A DNA stretch of 64,000 bases from Furcasterigmium furcatum (GCA_001599815.1 BCIA01000006.1:4590961-4654960); one strand, 5' to 3'; counted from the first letter of the stretch, positions 22,940 to 35,020 are shown. Numbers and translations are program-made. The notes: generated from the letters alone by a model not told the origin.

Positions 22940-24699
22940 ATGGCCTCAGACGACAGCACAGCAGAAGTGAGGGCTCAAAACGGCACGACTGCCATTGGCC
23001 AGAATGGCAGCACGGAGAGGACGCCATTGCTCTCCGGCAAGGCCCAACCCAGCCCGGGTTCGGAGGAGGACCAGGCGACCCCGACTAGCCAGGACGACGA
23101 GACAACCGTCGTTGTGACCGAGCTGTCGACCAGCCGCCTTGCTTTCATCCTCGGTGCGGCTTACCTGGGCGTCTTCCTCGGTGCCATCGACTCGACCATC
23201 ATTGCGACTCTGTCAGCCCCGATCTCCAGCGAGTTCAAGTCCCTGAGCCTTCTGTCATGGCTAGCGACGGCATACCTCATCTCCAATGCGGCGTGCCAGC
23301 CCATCTCCGGCCGTCTCACGGACATTTTCGGCCGCGGTCCTGGCCTGGTCTTCAGCAACGTATTTTTCTCGGCCGGCAACCTCATCTGCGGCCTTGCCCG
23401 GGATCAGTACGTCATGATCTTCGGCCGTGTCATCGCCGGCATCGGCGGCGGCGGCCTCATGTCTATCGCGACCTTCCTCGCCTCGGACCTCGTTCCGCTC
23501 CGCCGTCGCGGCCTGTTCCAGGGCCTGGGCAACATCGCCTATGGCGCCGGGTCCATGCTCGGCGGCGTCTTCGGCGGCCTCGTAAACGACCGCACCTCGA
23601 CCGGCTGGCGCCTCGCGTTCCTAATCCAGGTCCCTCCCGCCCTGATTTCCGCGGTCATCGTCGCCGTGCTGGTCCGCGTGCCCCCCAAGGCCTCGGAAAA
23701 GTCCTACCTCTCGCGCATCGACTTCGTCGGCGCCGGCCTGACGATTTCCTTCCTCGTGCTGCTCCTCCTGGGCCTCAACGCCGGTGGCAACCTCGTCCCG
23801 TGGCTGCATCCACTGCCGCTGACGACGATCCCCCTGTCCGTCGTGGCCTTCATCGCATTCCTCATCTGGGAGTCCCGGGCCCGCCAGCCCATCATCCCCG
23901 TCCGCCTGCTTGCCCACCGGACCATCCTCGCCGCGTGCCTGTGCAGCTTCCTGAGCACAATGGTCATCATGATGGGTCTCTTCTACGTTCCCATCTACCT
24001 CCAGGTCCTCGGACTCACGACGACACAGGCCGGTGTTCGCATGTTGCCTGCGCCGCTCGGCATCTCCATCTTCTCGCTTGGAGTGGGCTACATTATGAAG
24101 CGCACTGGCAAATATTGGGTGCTCGGCATTAGCGTGATGATCATCCAGACGGCTGCTTCCGTGCTGCTCACTACGTTTGATGAGAAGACCTCCTCGTGGA
24201 TGACGAGCGTTTTCTACTTCCTGGGAGGCGGCGGATACGGCGCGATGCTGACCGTCACTCTGCTGGCTTGCATTGCCGCAGTTGAGCACTCGCAGCAGGC
24301 TGTTGTTACATCTGCGACTTGTAAGTACACCATGACACTGATCATCCGTGATGGTTCCTCGGATACTTTGTGCTAACATGGCATCCAGATCTCGCCCGGT
24401 CCTGCGGAGCCACCGTCGGCGTCACCGTCGGCTCGGCGGTCTACCAGAACCTCCTCTCCGCGAACCTCTGGGCTCACTTCGGCAACGAGCCCGACGCGGC
24501 CGAGCAGATCCGCCGCATCCGGGACGACCTCAGCGAGCTCAAGCACCTCCCGCCCGGCTGGCACCACGGCGTCATCGAATCCTTCATGGGCGCGTTCCGG
24601 GGTGTTTGGCTTGCCATGCTCGGCCTCTCGTTCTTAGCCCTCGTCTCCGTCTCGTTGATGAGGCAGCACACGCTGCACGCCACGCTTGAGAGGCGGTGA
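22940..24699 (+). CDS. MFS transporter, DHA2 (14-TM), vacuolar amino-acid (Vba/Fnx) type
   Basis: Exons 22940-24320 and 24389-24699 flank a 68-nt intron (GTAAGT donor, TGCTAAC branch, CAG acceptor) and encode 563 aa. The start is in CACCATGG context. A hydrophilic N-terminus of about 65 residues carries ERTPLLSG, a dileucine-type motif common in vacuolar transporters. Hydrophobic spans follow, with MFS motif A-like GRLTDIFGRG, motif C-like features and IDSTIIATLSAPI in the first span, typical of the drug:H+ antiporter-2 family. Resemblance is strongest to fission yeast fnx1/fnx2 and yeast Vba proteins, which move basic amino acids into the vacuole. Substrate is inferred; drug export is the main alternative. 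Confidence 0.9.
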
Positions 24700-25052
24700 G
24701 GGCGTGGGGAGAGCAAAACGGCAGGCCTACTAGAGCGGAGGAAAAGAAGCTTGGTTTCATCGATGGTGGATTTCTGGTCTTGGGCCGTGTAGACTATGCG
24801 CCGCATAGAGATGATCTCAGGAGAGACGGAACTTTCTAGTCTCTTGTATCTTTTTATATGTATGATCCACGTAGACGGCGTCACTGCATCCTCTTTCACG
24901 TTAGTCTAGTAAGACCTGGGCAACGAGGAAGATTTCATCTGATATCATGGGCACGCTCTACTCTAGCCTCCCGACGTGACATTTACAAACAAATTCGACG
25001 CTAGAATGCTAAAACTTCTCCTGTATTTTCGATACTTGAATGCTTGTCCTGT
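24700..25052. other. Short intergenic region between convergent genes
   Basis: About 350 bp of 3' flanks of the transporter and the AMP-binding-like gene, with AT-rich terminator-like sequence near 24840-24870. No gene. Confidence 0.6.
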
Positions 25053-26841
25053 TCAGGCGTATGCCAGGGTGTTGTCGGCGCAGATCTTGCCCGCAACGCC
25101 CAGCGCGGCCTCTCCAGTCGCAACGCTCGGGCCCTTGACAATGATCTAGAAAGTACCCAGTTAGTGACTGCACCGCGACTGAAGGTCGGATGGTGACGTA
25201 CCTCGCCCGCATACTGGTCGTCCGTCGTCTTGTGCTGCTTGGTATCACGGAGATAGATCTCAGTGCTCGTGGTGGGGGGCCCAAAGTGTGATCGCGCATC
25301 CGCGCCGACCACCCTGTAGTCGAAGTAGTTGGTCTGCGTGATGGCTCCGGCGACCTTGGCGGCCGTCAGGGAGTACATGATCCTGGCGCCGAGGAAGACA
25401 CGCAGATCGGACAGGACCTGGGACGACAGAGGAGCGGACTCGCCGCCGGCGCGCTCCGCCGTGTAGACAAGCCTCAGCTTGTCGAAAGAAGTGCCGAGAC
25501 CGCCGGCCGGCATGATGCCCTGCTCGGTGAGGCTACGGGTCTTCCACCACAGGGAAGCCTTGGACACGGGAGAGGTGAGCCTGCTGCTTGTCTCGCGGTG
25601 GACCTTGAGCAGCGTCTCCGGGGAGGCGACGAGGATGGTGGGGGAAACACCCTGGGTGGCCAGGTACAGATCGGGGGACTTGCCAGCCACAGAGTAAAGG
25701 GCGAGAGAGGCGTTGGAGAAGAGGGCGGCCATGGTCAGGACCAGGGTGTAGCTGTTGGTGAGGGAGTCGACGGGAAGAAAAAGGTCGGCGGGACCGAGGC
25801 GCTGGGAGGTAGGAAGTCCGGAGAGCTGGGCGGCGATGCCGGCGGCGAGGTTTGCCTGAGTGAAGCGGACCATCTCCTCGACTGAGCCGGGCTTGGACTG
25901 CCAGAACGTAATGATATCTGTCGGCTCGTGCTGGCCGGCAACGGCGGGCAACTCGAGACCAGCGGAAGCGGGCGCCTCCTGAACAATATCTTGCCAAGTA
26001 GCGACATTCACGGATCCGCCCATGCCCTCGGGGACCTCGTTCCAGTCCATGTGCCTGCTGCCCTCATCAACGACCCAGATGAGCTGGCGGAGAGCGGGGT
26101 ACGCCTGGACGACAGCATCGAATGGGAAGGCGCCGGGAGCGGTGATGACGGTGTCGGCGGCAGATCGGCGGAGCATAGAGACGAGCTCTACCTCGGGGAC
26201 GTCGAAGGGGATGAGGACGGCGGTCAGGTTGGGGTAGAAGCTGCAAGCAAAGATGGAGGCAAGCAGTTCAACGGAGTTGGGCAGGTAGATGGCGACCCTA
26301 ATGCCGCCCTGCTCGTGGATGTGCTGGCCGATGAGGTTGATCTGCCTGGTGACTTCCTCTGCACGACATTCCAGTTAGCTATGCTTCTATCGGCGCCCTC
26401 GAGTCACTAACCAAGCTTGTGCTCCTCGGCCTGGGAACCGTGGATTTCCAGCAGCCGGCCCTTGCCTGCGGAAGGCTTGCCGTCCTCGTCGGGAGCACCG
26501 AGGGCGGCCCTCCTCCAGATGTCGCGAAGATCTCCGTTCCGTCCCTTCGTCCACTTGGTAGCACCGGCATCCTTGACGTTCAGACCGCCGTTGAGGGGCA
26601 TGCCGTGCGGCGCGGTATGGCAACGGTAGACGGGGGACTCGCCCTCCTGTCGGATCGGGGCGCCCTGTGCCTGGCGGGCCAGCAGCATCGGGTGGGTGTC
26701 GGGATCCTTTCCGGTGACGACGCGGTACGATACGACGGCGACGATGAAGGTCACCATGGCGGTGGTGTAGCCGTTCCATTGACCGAAGAGGCCGGTGACG
26801 CCCTCGTCGAGGCCGACGAGCAAGCTATCGAGGGCACCCAT
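25053..26841 (-). CDS. Degenerate AMP-binding (acyl-CoA synthetase-like) membrane protein
   Basis: Three exons on the minus strand (26841-26412, 26358-25202, 25145-25053) with introns of 53 and 56 nt encode 559 aa. An N-terminal hydrophobic anchor (YTTAMVTFIVAVVSYRVV) precedes an ANL-superfamily fold with IRVAIYLPNSVELLA, TEIYLRD and GEIIVKGPSVA. These match the A-motifs of long-chain acyl-CoA synthetases and AMP-ligases. The ATP-binding loop normally reads TSGTTGxPK; here it is TFWQSKPGSVEEM. The usual YGxTE motif is YSLTAAK, so the Mg-ATP Glu is lost. The C-terminal subdomain with the catalytic Lys is missing: the protein stops about 30 residues after the last intron. The architecture is seen; absence of ligase activity is inferred. 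It may be a membrane-bound acyl-lipid or acyl-CoA binding pseudoenzyme. Confidence 0.85.
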
Positions 26842-27481
26842 GATGATGACGACGGGCGCGTGTGATGTGCCGGGTGTGGGTGGAGAGAGAGGCGTTATCG
26901 CACGGGGGGAGGTGTCGCGATTTGTAGGAAATTCTGGCAGATGTCAGGTCGGCTGCCTCCTGTAAGCTGCAGAAGATGGCGCCAGCGTCAGTCCTCCGGG
27001 AGAGTGAGATGTGGATGAATGGTCGGGAGGATTTGCAGGGTTGGATTGGACGTCAGTGGTTCACCTCAGAGGGGCACGCAGCACGGCACTGGCTGGCGGC
27101 TACTCCTTCCCGCCCGGGGCCGGAGCAGCTGGAGTGGCCCGAGCTTCCATTCGCTGAGGGTGGACCCCTGTCGCTTCCATCCTTGTCGCTGGCGCCGAGA
27201 TCTCGTCTCGTCGCTGGGAGACTGTTTTCGCCATGCTGCATCCAACATCAACAAAAGCACCACCACCCGGCGATCAGGAGCAGCATCGCGTTGCGCAAGC
27301 CCGCCCGGGCGACAAAGGATACTAACATAGCAGGTTCAAACAACGACACTGTCAGTCTTTCATTTTCTTCGGCCGCCTGGATTGCTGGATTGCGCTGACA
27401 CCCTGGCAAATAGAACGACCGCACCGCCCCCGAAGACTCGATCCCCCCGACCAGATACACCATCAGAAGCCAGAATTCGAC
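26842..27481. promoter_or_regulatory. Divergent promoter of the AMP-binding-like gene and POM34
   Basis: A 640-bp interval between outward-facing ATGs. No ORF here shows a domain. An intron in the POM34 leader is possible but not demonstrable. Confidence 0.55.
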
Positions 27482-28320
27482 ATGAGCACAGTCACGCCCG
27501 TCAAGGCGACGCCTCAGAAGGCGCCGCCTGTCGCCGACAGCCCCGGAACCTGGCGCCACCCCCGCCTGGACGAGATCACGAGGCGCCGTGATGCAACCAC
27601 CTTCTCAGAGAAGAACGTGCGGAGGATCGCCAGCAACGTCGTCTTCGTGCTGGCCCTCTGGCTAGCCCATGCTCTCACGAGGTCATACGTCAACCCTCAA
27701 GCGTACGGGTTCTCTCCTCTTAATGTATTCTCACACGCATGTACTGACCCCTCTGGCATAGTGTCACAGCCCAAGTCCGGACATACCTCGTCTGGGCCTA
27801 CTACCTCCTTCAGACAATACCCATCGCCAACATCGGCTTCGCCATGCTGCCCCTGTTCCGAGCAGCCGACGACCTCAGCGATATCCCCTTGACGGCCACC
27901 CAGCGAAAGCTCCTCGGTCTGGCGCCAAGCTCCCGCCCAGCGACGCCCAACGCTGCCTACAGCACACCGCCCCGGTACTCGAGGACCCCCTCGCTCGCCG
28001 GCTCGGTGGCCAGCAACAGGAGCTACAACAGCTCACCCCTGTCTGGAATGGGCAGCCCTGCGCTGGGGGCCAACAGCTCCGGCTTGTCCTACTCGCCTGC
28101 AGGCAGCCCGTCCAAGCTCATCGGTGGACTTAACAACAATCGCCGCTCTTCTTTCGGGTCGGCCAGCCCCCTCGGCGAGCGCTCGGGATCTTCTCTCTTC
28201 CCAGACCCTACATCGCCCAGCCCGTCGGCAGGAAAGCGCACCAGTGTCGGACTGAACAACAAGTGGCTTTATGAGAGGGGCAGGAGGTCGTCCGGAGGCG
28301 CCTGGTCCCCCTTGCGGTAA
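27482..28320 (+). CDS. pom34: Nucleoporin POM34 (nuclear pore membrane ring)
   Basis: Exons 27482-27702 and 27762-28320 are joined across a 59-nt intron (GTACGG donor) that cuts an Ala codon, giving 259 aa. Two membrane spans are visible: SNVVFVLALWLAHAL in exon 1 and YLVWAYYLLQTIPIANIGFAM in the join and exon 2. After them comes PLTATQRKLLGL, then a long Ser/Pro/Gly/Asn-rich tail. This is the Pom34 layout: two spans with N- and C-termini in the nuclear-envelope pore lumenal/membrane ring, where yeast Pom34 binds Pom152. The tail is low-complexity as usual for the family. Confidence 0.85.
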
Positions 28321-28889
28321 AACTGTCCAAGCCAGGACAGGCCAGGCCAGTGGCTGAAGCGTGATGAGAGATGCTGTTATGTCAAGGCATGATGCATAGG
28401 GACTGCGGGTGATGAATGGGACTTGTAATGATAGACCACGCCTCGGCTAGACGAATGCCGATGTACATGACGAGTATCGACCGCCGGCACCTTATTATTG
28501 ACTGTGCATTGATATCGTGACAGGGCCTTGCCAATGGCTCTGAATAGCTGTCCAAGTCTTCAGCAGATCCTTATTTACAACATGCCCATCATCCTGCCAA
28601 GAGGCGACAGGACGCTCATCCAGGTGCCGGCTTATCGATAAGGCACTCAGTTGCAGAACAACAATTCAGCCACGCCTATTGGCCACCCCAACTTCACTGC
28701 TCCAAACATCCCCTGATGGGTTACGTAGCACGCTGGGGTTCTAGACCTTGCAATCGACATCGACACGCACCTCTGTCTTGTCTTCTTCCGCCTCCCCCCA
28801 AATAGGTACTTACCTATCCTTCGCACTGCATCCCCGAAATCGACGACACTCCAGGCACGTCCTGGTTGTCATGACCAAGCTCCGACGAG
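28321..28889. other. Intergenic region with POM34 3' end and HID1 leader
   Basis: A 569-bp gap. No gene other than a short upstream ORF at 28871-28900, listed separately. Confidence 0.6.
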
Positions 28890-28900
28890 ATGGGTGCTAG
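28871..28900 (+). other. Upstream ORF overlapping the HID1 start codon
   Basis: An ATG at 28871 opens a 9-codon frame ending in TAG at 28898-28900. It overlaps the HID1 ATG at 28890-28892 in a different frame. Ribosomes using it would pass the main start, so it could lower HID1 translation if the transcript begins upstream of it. Transcript start is not known. Confidence 0.45.
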
Positions 28901-31695
28901 CGACTCGAAACTCGTCTTCAAGAAAGGCATCTTCAGGCTGTCTGAAGAGCGACACATTCCCGCTGACGACCCCTACTGGACCTCGGTACGCACTCAACCT
29001 GTTGGTATCTGGCCTGTTTTTCCCCGGTAGCTGACCCTGCTCCCAGTTTTGGGAACTGCCCGAGTCCACAGAAGACATCTTCAGTCTCTTTGCGCCCGCC
29101 GACATCCGACGAACGAGAGACAATGCGCTCGAGAACCTGGAAACGCTGATCCTCGCCGTCACGTCGCGGCTGTTCATCCTCCGCCACCACCCCTCCTTCC
29201 CCGACACCGAGTTCGCTCCCGAGAAGGATGCCCTCAACTGCGTCAGAGTTTTGACGCGCATCCTGCCTTTTGTCTACGAATCAGCCTCGTTGGAGACATG
29301 GGAGGAGCAGTTCTTCTGGGGTGCCCGTAGGAAGCGCACGAGGAAAGCGTCCCTCGCGGCCGAGGTGCTGTTCGATGAGTCGGCCGACGACCAGCCTCCG
29401 AAGAGAGAGGATACGGCGGAGGACTTTGAAGATGCCAAACCCCTGGCCGAGGAGCTGATAGATACCCTCATCGATCTGCTCTTCTTCTCGGACCTGACGG
29501 TGCCGAAGCAACCGCATGGCAAGCCCAAGGTCTCCTACGCCATCTGGCAGAGCGGCGTCGGCTGCAATACCGCTGTCCCTACAACCAAGGAGCACGAGAG
29601 CAATCGGTGCGAGATCCTACGCCTGCTCCTGACCCTGGTCGGACAGAGCATGTACATGTCGCCAAACTCGCTTCCTCAGAGGGGCGTGAGGGCGCTGACG
29701 CACATCTGCTCCTGTCCTGATAAGCAGGTCGTTCTGTCCGTGCTGTGCTCGCTCCTCAACACGGTGAGTCTACTGAATGTCCCGGGCGCCAGCCACGCAT
29801 CTAACAGTCTGTAGACGCTCAAGTACAACCCCGCTTCTTGGAGAGTACCCTACAACACCCTGGTCTTCAAGGACGAGAAGCAGATCCTCGTGACCTACAC
29901 GTTACAGCTCATGCTCGTCCTCGTCCTCTACCCGATCCCCGAGTCGAACACCTCTGGTGCGCAGAAGAACTACTACCGCCACTTCCTCGGAAGGCTGCAC
30001 CGGCCACAGGACTTCCAGTTCATCGTCGATGGCATGACCCGGATCCTCAACCAGCCTCTCCAGGAGAAGAGCTCGTACCTGCCGAGTTCACAAACACAGA
30101 CCAAGTTTGCCCCAGAGATGATCATGCTCTTCTGGGAGATCACGCAGTGCAACAAGCGGTTCCGCTCGTTCATTGTCGACACGGAGCGAGCCCACGACTT
30201 CGTCATCCTGACGCTGTTCTACGCCTTGGAGTTCAAGTCGGATGCCTCGAAACAAGGCGTAGTCCGCATGTGCGCATTCCTGCTGCAGACTCTCAGTGTC
30301 GAGAAGAGCTTCGGCGTCAACCTCAACAAGAATTTCACCGGTCACGACAGCCTGCCACAGTCAATACGGTTGCCCGGCTTCCAGGGCTCATACGCCGACT
30401 TCCTCATCCAGTCCATCTACAACCTCATCACGACCAGCCAGGGCAAACTGACCGCCATCTACCCCGCTCTGCTCGCGGTCATCAACAACATTGCAGCGTA
30501 TCTCGAGGGGCTGAGCCATGTCACATCAACCAAGCTCATGCAGCTCTTCTCATCCATGTCGGCGCCTTCGTTCCTCCTTGCTAATGATACCAACCATAAC
30601 CTACTGAGTTCTTTGCTTGAATCCATCAATTCTATCGTTGAGCACCAGTATAAGAGTACGTCGCGTTCTGAATTCGTCAAAGGGCCAATATCTAACCGTT
30701 CTTCAGAAAACCCCGAACTCATCTACACCATCGTGAAGAACAAGAAGAGGATAGAAGCGCTGCGCTCATTCACGCTCGAGTCAGGACAGCAGGAGATCGA
30801 GCGCCGGAACCGCCGCCGTAAGGAAGCTGCCGCCAACGGCGAGGGGGTGGAACCCGACTCGGTGAGAAGCTCCGTCGAGAGCATCCGCAGCCCGACAATA
30901 GGTCATGCGCAGCACCCAGCCCTGCAGAACGTGGCCGAAGAGGACGACACGTTCGCCATCGGAGACGACGAGGACGACAGCGACGACGACGCACAGCCCA
31001 CGCCCGCCCGGTCCACGACCAGCGACAGCGTGTCGATGGCCTCCTCGCAGGCCTCCAACGTGGAGGATGCCGTGCCGACGCAGGTCCGCGGCATGTCGGA
31101 GAAGGCAAGAGGCAAGATGCCTGCCGGCATGGGCACGTTTTCTAGGCAGAACAGCACCACGAGCCTGGGCGGTTTCCCCGGCAGCAGCTCGCAGCCCGGC
31201 GCCTTCGAGCCCTCGGCGCAATGGATCGACAGTTGGCTGCCCGAGCTGCCCCTCCACACGATCCTGACGGTCATTCAGCAGGTCACCGCGCTCCTGCCCC
31301 GGCAGACCGTCAGCCAGGAATCCGCATCGACAGAAATCCTCCAGCGGATCCGGCAGATCCAGCTCGTCGGCGTCGAGCCGGTGCCCGTCCGCGTGCACTC
31401 GTTCGAGTGGTCACAGCTCGCTCTGGGGTGGTACGAGTCGCTCCTCTGGAGCTTTGTGTTCACCAGTGAGATCCAGGTCGCCAGGGGCACGGCGGGCGTG
31501 TGGAACGGCACGTCGATCAAGCTGTTCAGGGTGCAGGAGACCGCGGCGGAGGGGCCGACGCTGACGTCGCCGCGGGGCGCCGTCGATGCGGTTGGCAGCA
31601 ACATCGTCTCGAGGATAGGGGCGATGAACATTCGCGGGGCGCCCGCGGGACAGACGCTGGGGGATTCGACGAGCCCGCCGCCGAGGAGCGGGTGA
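28890..31695 (+). CDS. hid1: HID1-family protein (trans-Golgi/dense-core trafficking factor)
   Basis: Four exons (28890-28985, 29047-29763, 29815-30655, 30707-31695) with introns of 60, 51 and 51 nt encode 880 aa. The N-terminus has the MGASDSKLVFKKGIF start (Gly2 is a potential myristoylation site, as in animal HID1), then DDPYWTSFWELP and EDIFSLF. Helical repeat regions with LQLMLVLVLYPIP and KNYYRHFLGRLHRPQDF follow. The acidic, low-complexity centre (about residues 600-720) and the C-terminal domain with LPLHTILTVI and FEWSQLALGWYESLLW complete the family. HID1/Ftp105/Hid3 proteins act at Golgi membranes in secretory-granule maturation and, in fission yeast, in Ubp5 localisation. Length is close to fungal relatives. 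Confidence 0.92.
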
Positions 31696-32601
31696 GGAGT
31701 CGAGAGAGGCGCGAGGGGATTGCTAGAGACCCGTAACGCAGGGACAACCAGGAGGGCACGTGTGGCTCATGGATGATGAGCTGGTGTTCTGAGGGACGGG
31801 TGGGAGTAGATGATCGGCACTGGGAAGGTTATTTGATGCCTTGTCGAGGGCTAGAGAGATGAGCATACTGAATGAATATCAAATCAGCATCACCAAGCGC
31901 GACTGGTCGACAGATGCCATGAATTTGAAGTCATTCGTTCGAAAGGTGAAGATACAACACCTGGCGTTTCTCTCCAAAGAGCAGATGCTGGCTGCAGTGG
32001 GTCGGCGGTATCACACCACACCCACCAAACCTTACGCCCTTTGCTTCCTGGCTCGAAGCCGGCTTGGAGATTCAGCATCATTCTGACATAAGTAGGTCCC
32101 GAGTCGACTCTCTCCCGCTCGGGGGCAAATATGGCCAAGGATGGTGATATCTTGAAACACCAGACACAAGCCACGCGGCGCTAATTGGCCCGGTCCGCAC
32201 CGCGCCGGGCCATTTTGGGCGAATCGACGGGGTGAAACAAGGAACAGCCACACGCTACCACATCATCCTCGCCACACGACGCGTGGTGAGCCACAACTGG
32301 TCCCCTTGGCCACTGGAGGTAGCCCATCCTTAACAATTTCCCGACTGACAACGGCAATCTCGCGCGTAACCGGGCGTCCGACCATATCTAGCGATGCATG
32401 CCCCCAAGAGGACCCCCGGTCTCCGAGCCTGGGGCCATGGCGCGGCTGCTGAATGAGGCGTGTAATTTTGCTGTGCCTCGAATGTTGTGATTCCCATCTC
32501 CTCATCTCCTGCTGCCTCGTTTTATCCCAAGACAACGGCTGGTCGTTGTGTTAACTTGACGAGCGAGCGAGTGCAAGACGGACAAACTACGGACACACGA
32601 A
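31696..32601. other. Intergenic region, no gene seen
   Basis: About 0.9 kb holding the HID1 3' flank and the promoter of the hydrolase-like gene. No supportable gene on either strand. Confidence 0.6.
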
Positions 32602-34410
32602 ATGGCGGTTCCCGCCACGAGAGGACCGGAGGAGGCGGTGGACGGGGAGATCAAGCCGTACAAGATTCACGTGAGTTGTGACACAGCCCAAATGAACCCG
32701 CGCCCTCAGCAAAGAAAACTAACCCAGATGCGAAGGTGTCCAGCAAATACATAGATCTCACGAAGAGGAAGCTTGAACTCACGCGACTGCCGCACGAGGT
32801 CGCGGAACCCAAGTCGAACGGCTGGTGGGAGCCCAAGCCTCATGTCGAGCCACTGATCGACTACTGGTAAGACCGTTGCGGCGGCCGTTGAGACTTCAGA
32901 GGGCTGACAGCATGGCAGGATGGAGCAGTTCTCCTGGAGGACTCAGGAGGAACTCTTTAATGACAGCTTCGCCCAGTTTCGCGCCAGTCTTCCTGTTCCC
33001 GGCACAGAGACTCTCACCCGCCTTCACTTCATCCATGTCCCGTCGAGTCGGCAGGACGCCGTTCCCTTGCTCCTGTTGCCGCCATTCCCGTTCACGAACC
33101 TATCTCTGGGCCATCTTGTAAAGCCCTTGACGGAGCCCGAAGATGCCGAGAACGGCCAGCCGTTCCATGTCGTGATCCCTTCCCTGCCAGGCTTGGGCTT
33201 CAGCGATGCCCTTCCTGGTACCAGCCCGGCCATCTCGTCAACCGCTTCGATCCTGGACACCCTCATGAAGCGACTCGAGTACAACCACTATCTCACCTCA
33301 AACGCCGGCTCGGCCTCATCCAGCCCTGCAGAAATCGACTGGGAATTGGCCAACTGTCTAGCCTCAAGGCACTCGTCTTCCTGCCTCGGCGCTCATCTCA
33401 TCAACCCTCCCCTCGCGGCCCCGACCGTCCGCGATGCGCCCTGGGAGTGGACCAAGTTCTTCATCGCGAAACTATTCAATGCATCTATCCTGGGATACAG
33501 CAATGACGACTTCGCCGCCCTCGGTCAAACCACGCCGGCGACGAAGCCCCGCAGCAGGTTGCCCTCGCCATCGCAACTGGGACTACACCACGTCGGCATC
33601 CTGGAGCCGAACACACTCGCCTTTGCGCTGTGCGACTCTCCCGTCGGCCTGCTGGTCTTCCTGCTCAAAAGCCTGCGCACCCTCGGCCCCAAGAAGGACT
33701 TCCAGCCCGCGGATATCATCACCATGGCCATGCTCGCGTGGCTGCCCGGTCCGGAAGCCGCCCTGAGGTTCTGGGCGTCCTGCGTCGCGCACCCGGAGAA
33801 GAGCGCCGCAAGGAGTACGACGAGGCCCAAAGTCGCCATCACCGTCTTTCTGGGGCACGAAACCGGCTCTCAGGGCCGCGACGACGTGGAGCTGGCGAAT
33901 TTGCCCGCCCCCGCGCCGCATCGGTATGCCTGCCCCAGCTGGGCTAATAAACGCTTCGACGTCGTTCATACGAACCGAGCATCTGGCGAACCGGGTCTCC
34001 TCGCATGGGAGCGGCCCGAGTTGATCGTCGAGGGCGCAGCGGCACTGGCGAAGCGGATTCTCGCGGCCGATAAACGCTTGCGGCCTTCCTCGGAGCCGGC
34101 CACTGCTCCGCTGCAGGAGGTTGTCACCGACGCCGGCGCTGAATCAAAACCGGACCCGAAGCCCGACTCGGCATCTCAGCCTGAGCTGGAGACCAAGACC
34201 GATACTCTCAAGCCCCCACCGCCAGTCTCCCAGCACAACTCGGGCTCATCCCACGGTGAGAGCTGGCGGCTCGGCCGCATCAGGGAAGATACAGAAGGCG
34301 GAAACGACAACGATCTCGACGGCGCGAGCCCCAACACGCTTGTGGTGTCGACACCAGAAACTTCCCCTTCCCCGCTGAAGGCCCCTTCTCCGTTGAAAGC
34401 GATAGTATGA
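32602..34410 (+). CDS. Epoxide-hydrolase-like protein lacking catalytic residues, with long tail
   Basis: Exons 32602-32670, 32736-32866 and 32919-34410 (563 aa). The N-terminal EHN domain is clear: KPYKIHVSS, DLTKRKLELTRLP, DYWMEQFSWRTQEE. An alpha/beta-hydrolase core follows, with VVIPSLPGLGFSD and later GAHLINPP and FALCDSPVGLLVF. Active relatives have HGxP in the oxyanion loop, a GGDWG nucleophile elbow and a GGHF histidine. Here these read LLLLPPFPF, SNAGSASSS and GEPGLLAWE. The nucleophile Asp and the general-base His are therefore both missing. The last 100 residues are a Pro/Ser/Glu/Lys-rich disordered tail, unusual for the family. Splice sites keep frame; the second acceptor (GAAG at 32735) was chosen because it alone continues the EHN motif. 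Loss of hydrolase activity is inferred. Confidence 0.85.
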
Positions 34411-34734
34411 ATCGGGTGACACGGGATCTTAATGGGTGAACATGAGCCTGGGGTGGCCAGGCTGCTGCTGTCGCGGGCCCCGCTGGGCGAGCCTGCACAG
34501 TTCCTCTCCTTTTCGTTTTATCTTGTCTTGGTTGGGCGATATACCCTCCTTTCTGCGTCTTATTCTCGATTCTAGACCGACTTGCATACACGATACCCCG
34601 GTCGATACTTACATTATGTTATGAGATAATATGATATGACATTTTTCAATGATTTCGACTCAGCAAGCGCTTGATACTATGCGGCTGACTGTCTTTCCCC
34701 TTGGCCGATGAAATGACTTCGGAAGCCACCAAGC

Positions 34735-35020
34735 GGGTCACAGAATACATGGCCGGTCCAGCGATGTCGCCGTCCAGATGCGTTGCCCTTGGATTCTCTC
34801 TAATCGAGTGAGAGACCATCTCGATTTCTTCGAATCAAGATAGAGGCTATGTTAATTTCTTGGAATTGAGAGAGGCGTCATCTCAATTATCTAGAGTTCA
34901 GAGAGAGGCTATCTCGATTTTCTGATGTTCCAAGAGAGGTTATCTCAATTATCTGAGGCTCGATCTGAGGTATGGTCGACTTGGGCCTTCCGAGATGGAC
35001 GTCATCTTTTCTGCTACCCC
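34735..35020 (+). repeat. MITE-like element, copy A, expanded minisatellite core
   Basis: The left end begins GGGTCACAGAATACATGGCC and continues to GTTGCCCTTGGATTCTCTCT. The right end carries GACGTCATCTTTTCTGCTACCC, a degraded inverted copy of the left end. Between them lie about four to five degenerate units of about 32 bp built on GAGAGGCTATCTCAATT. The same two ends occur in other copies in this window. Confidence 0.75.
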
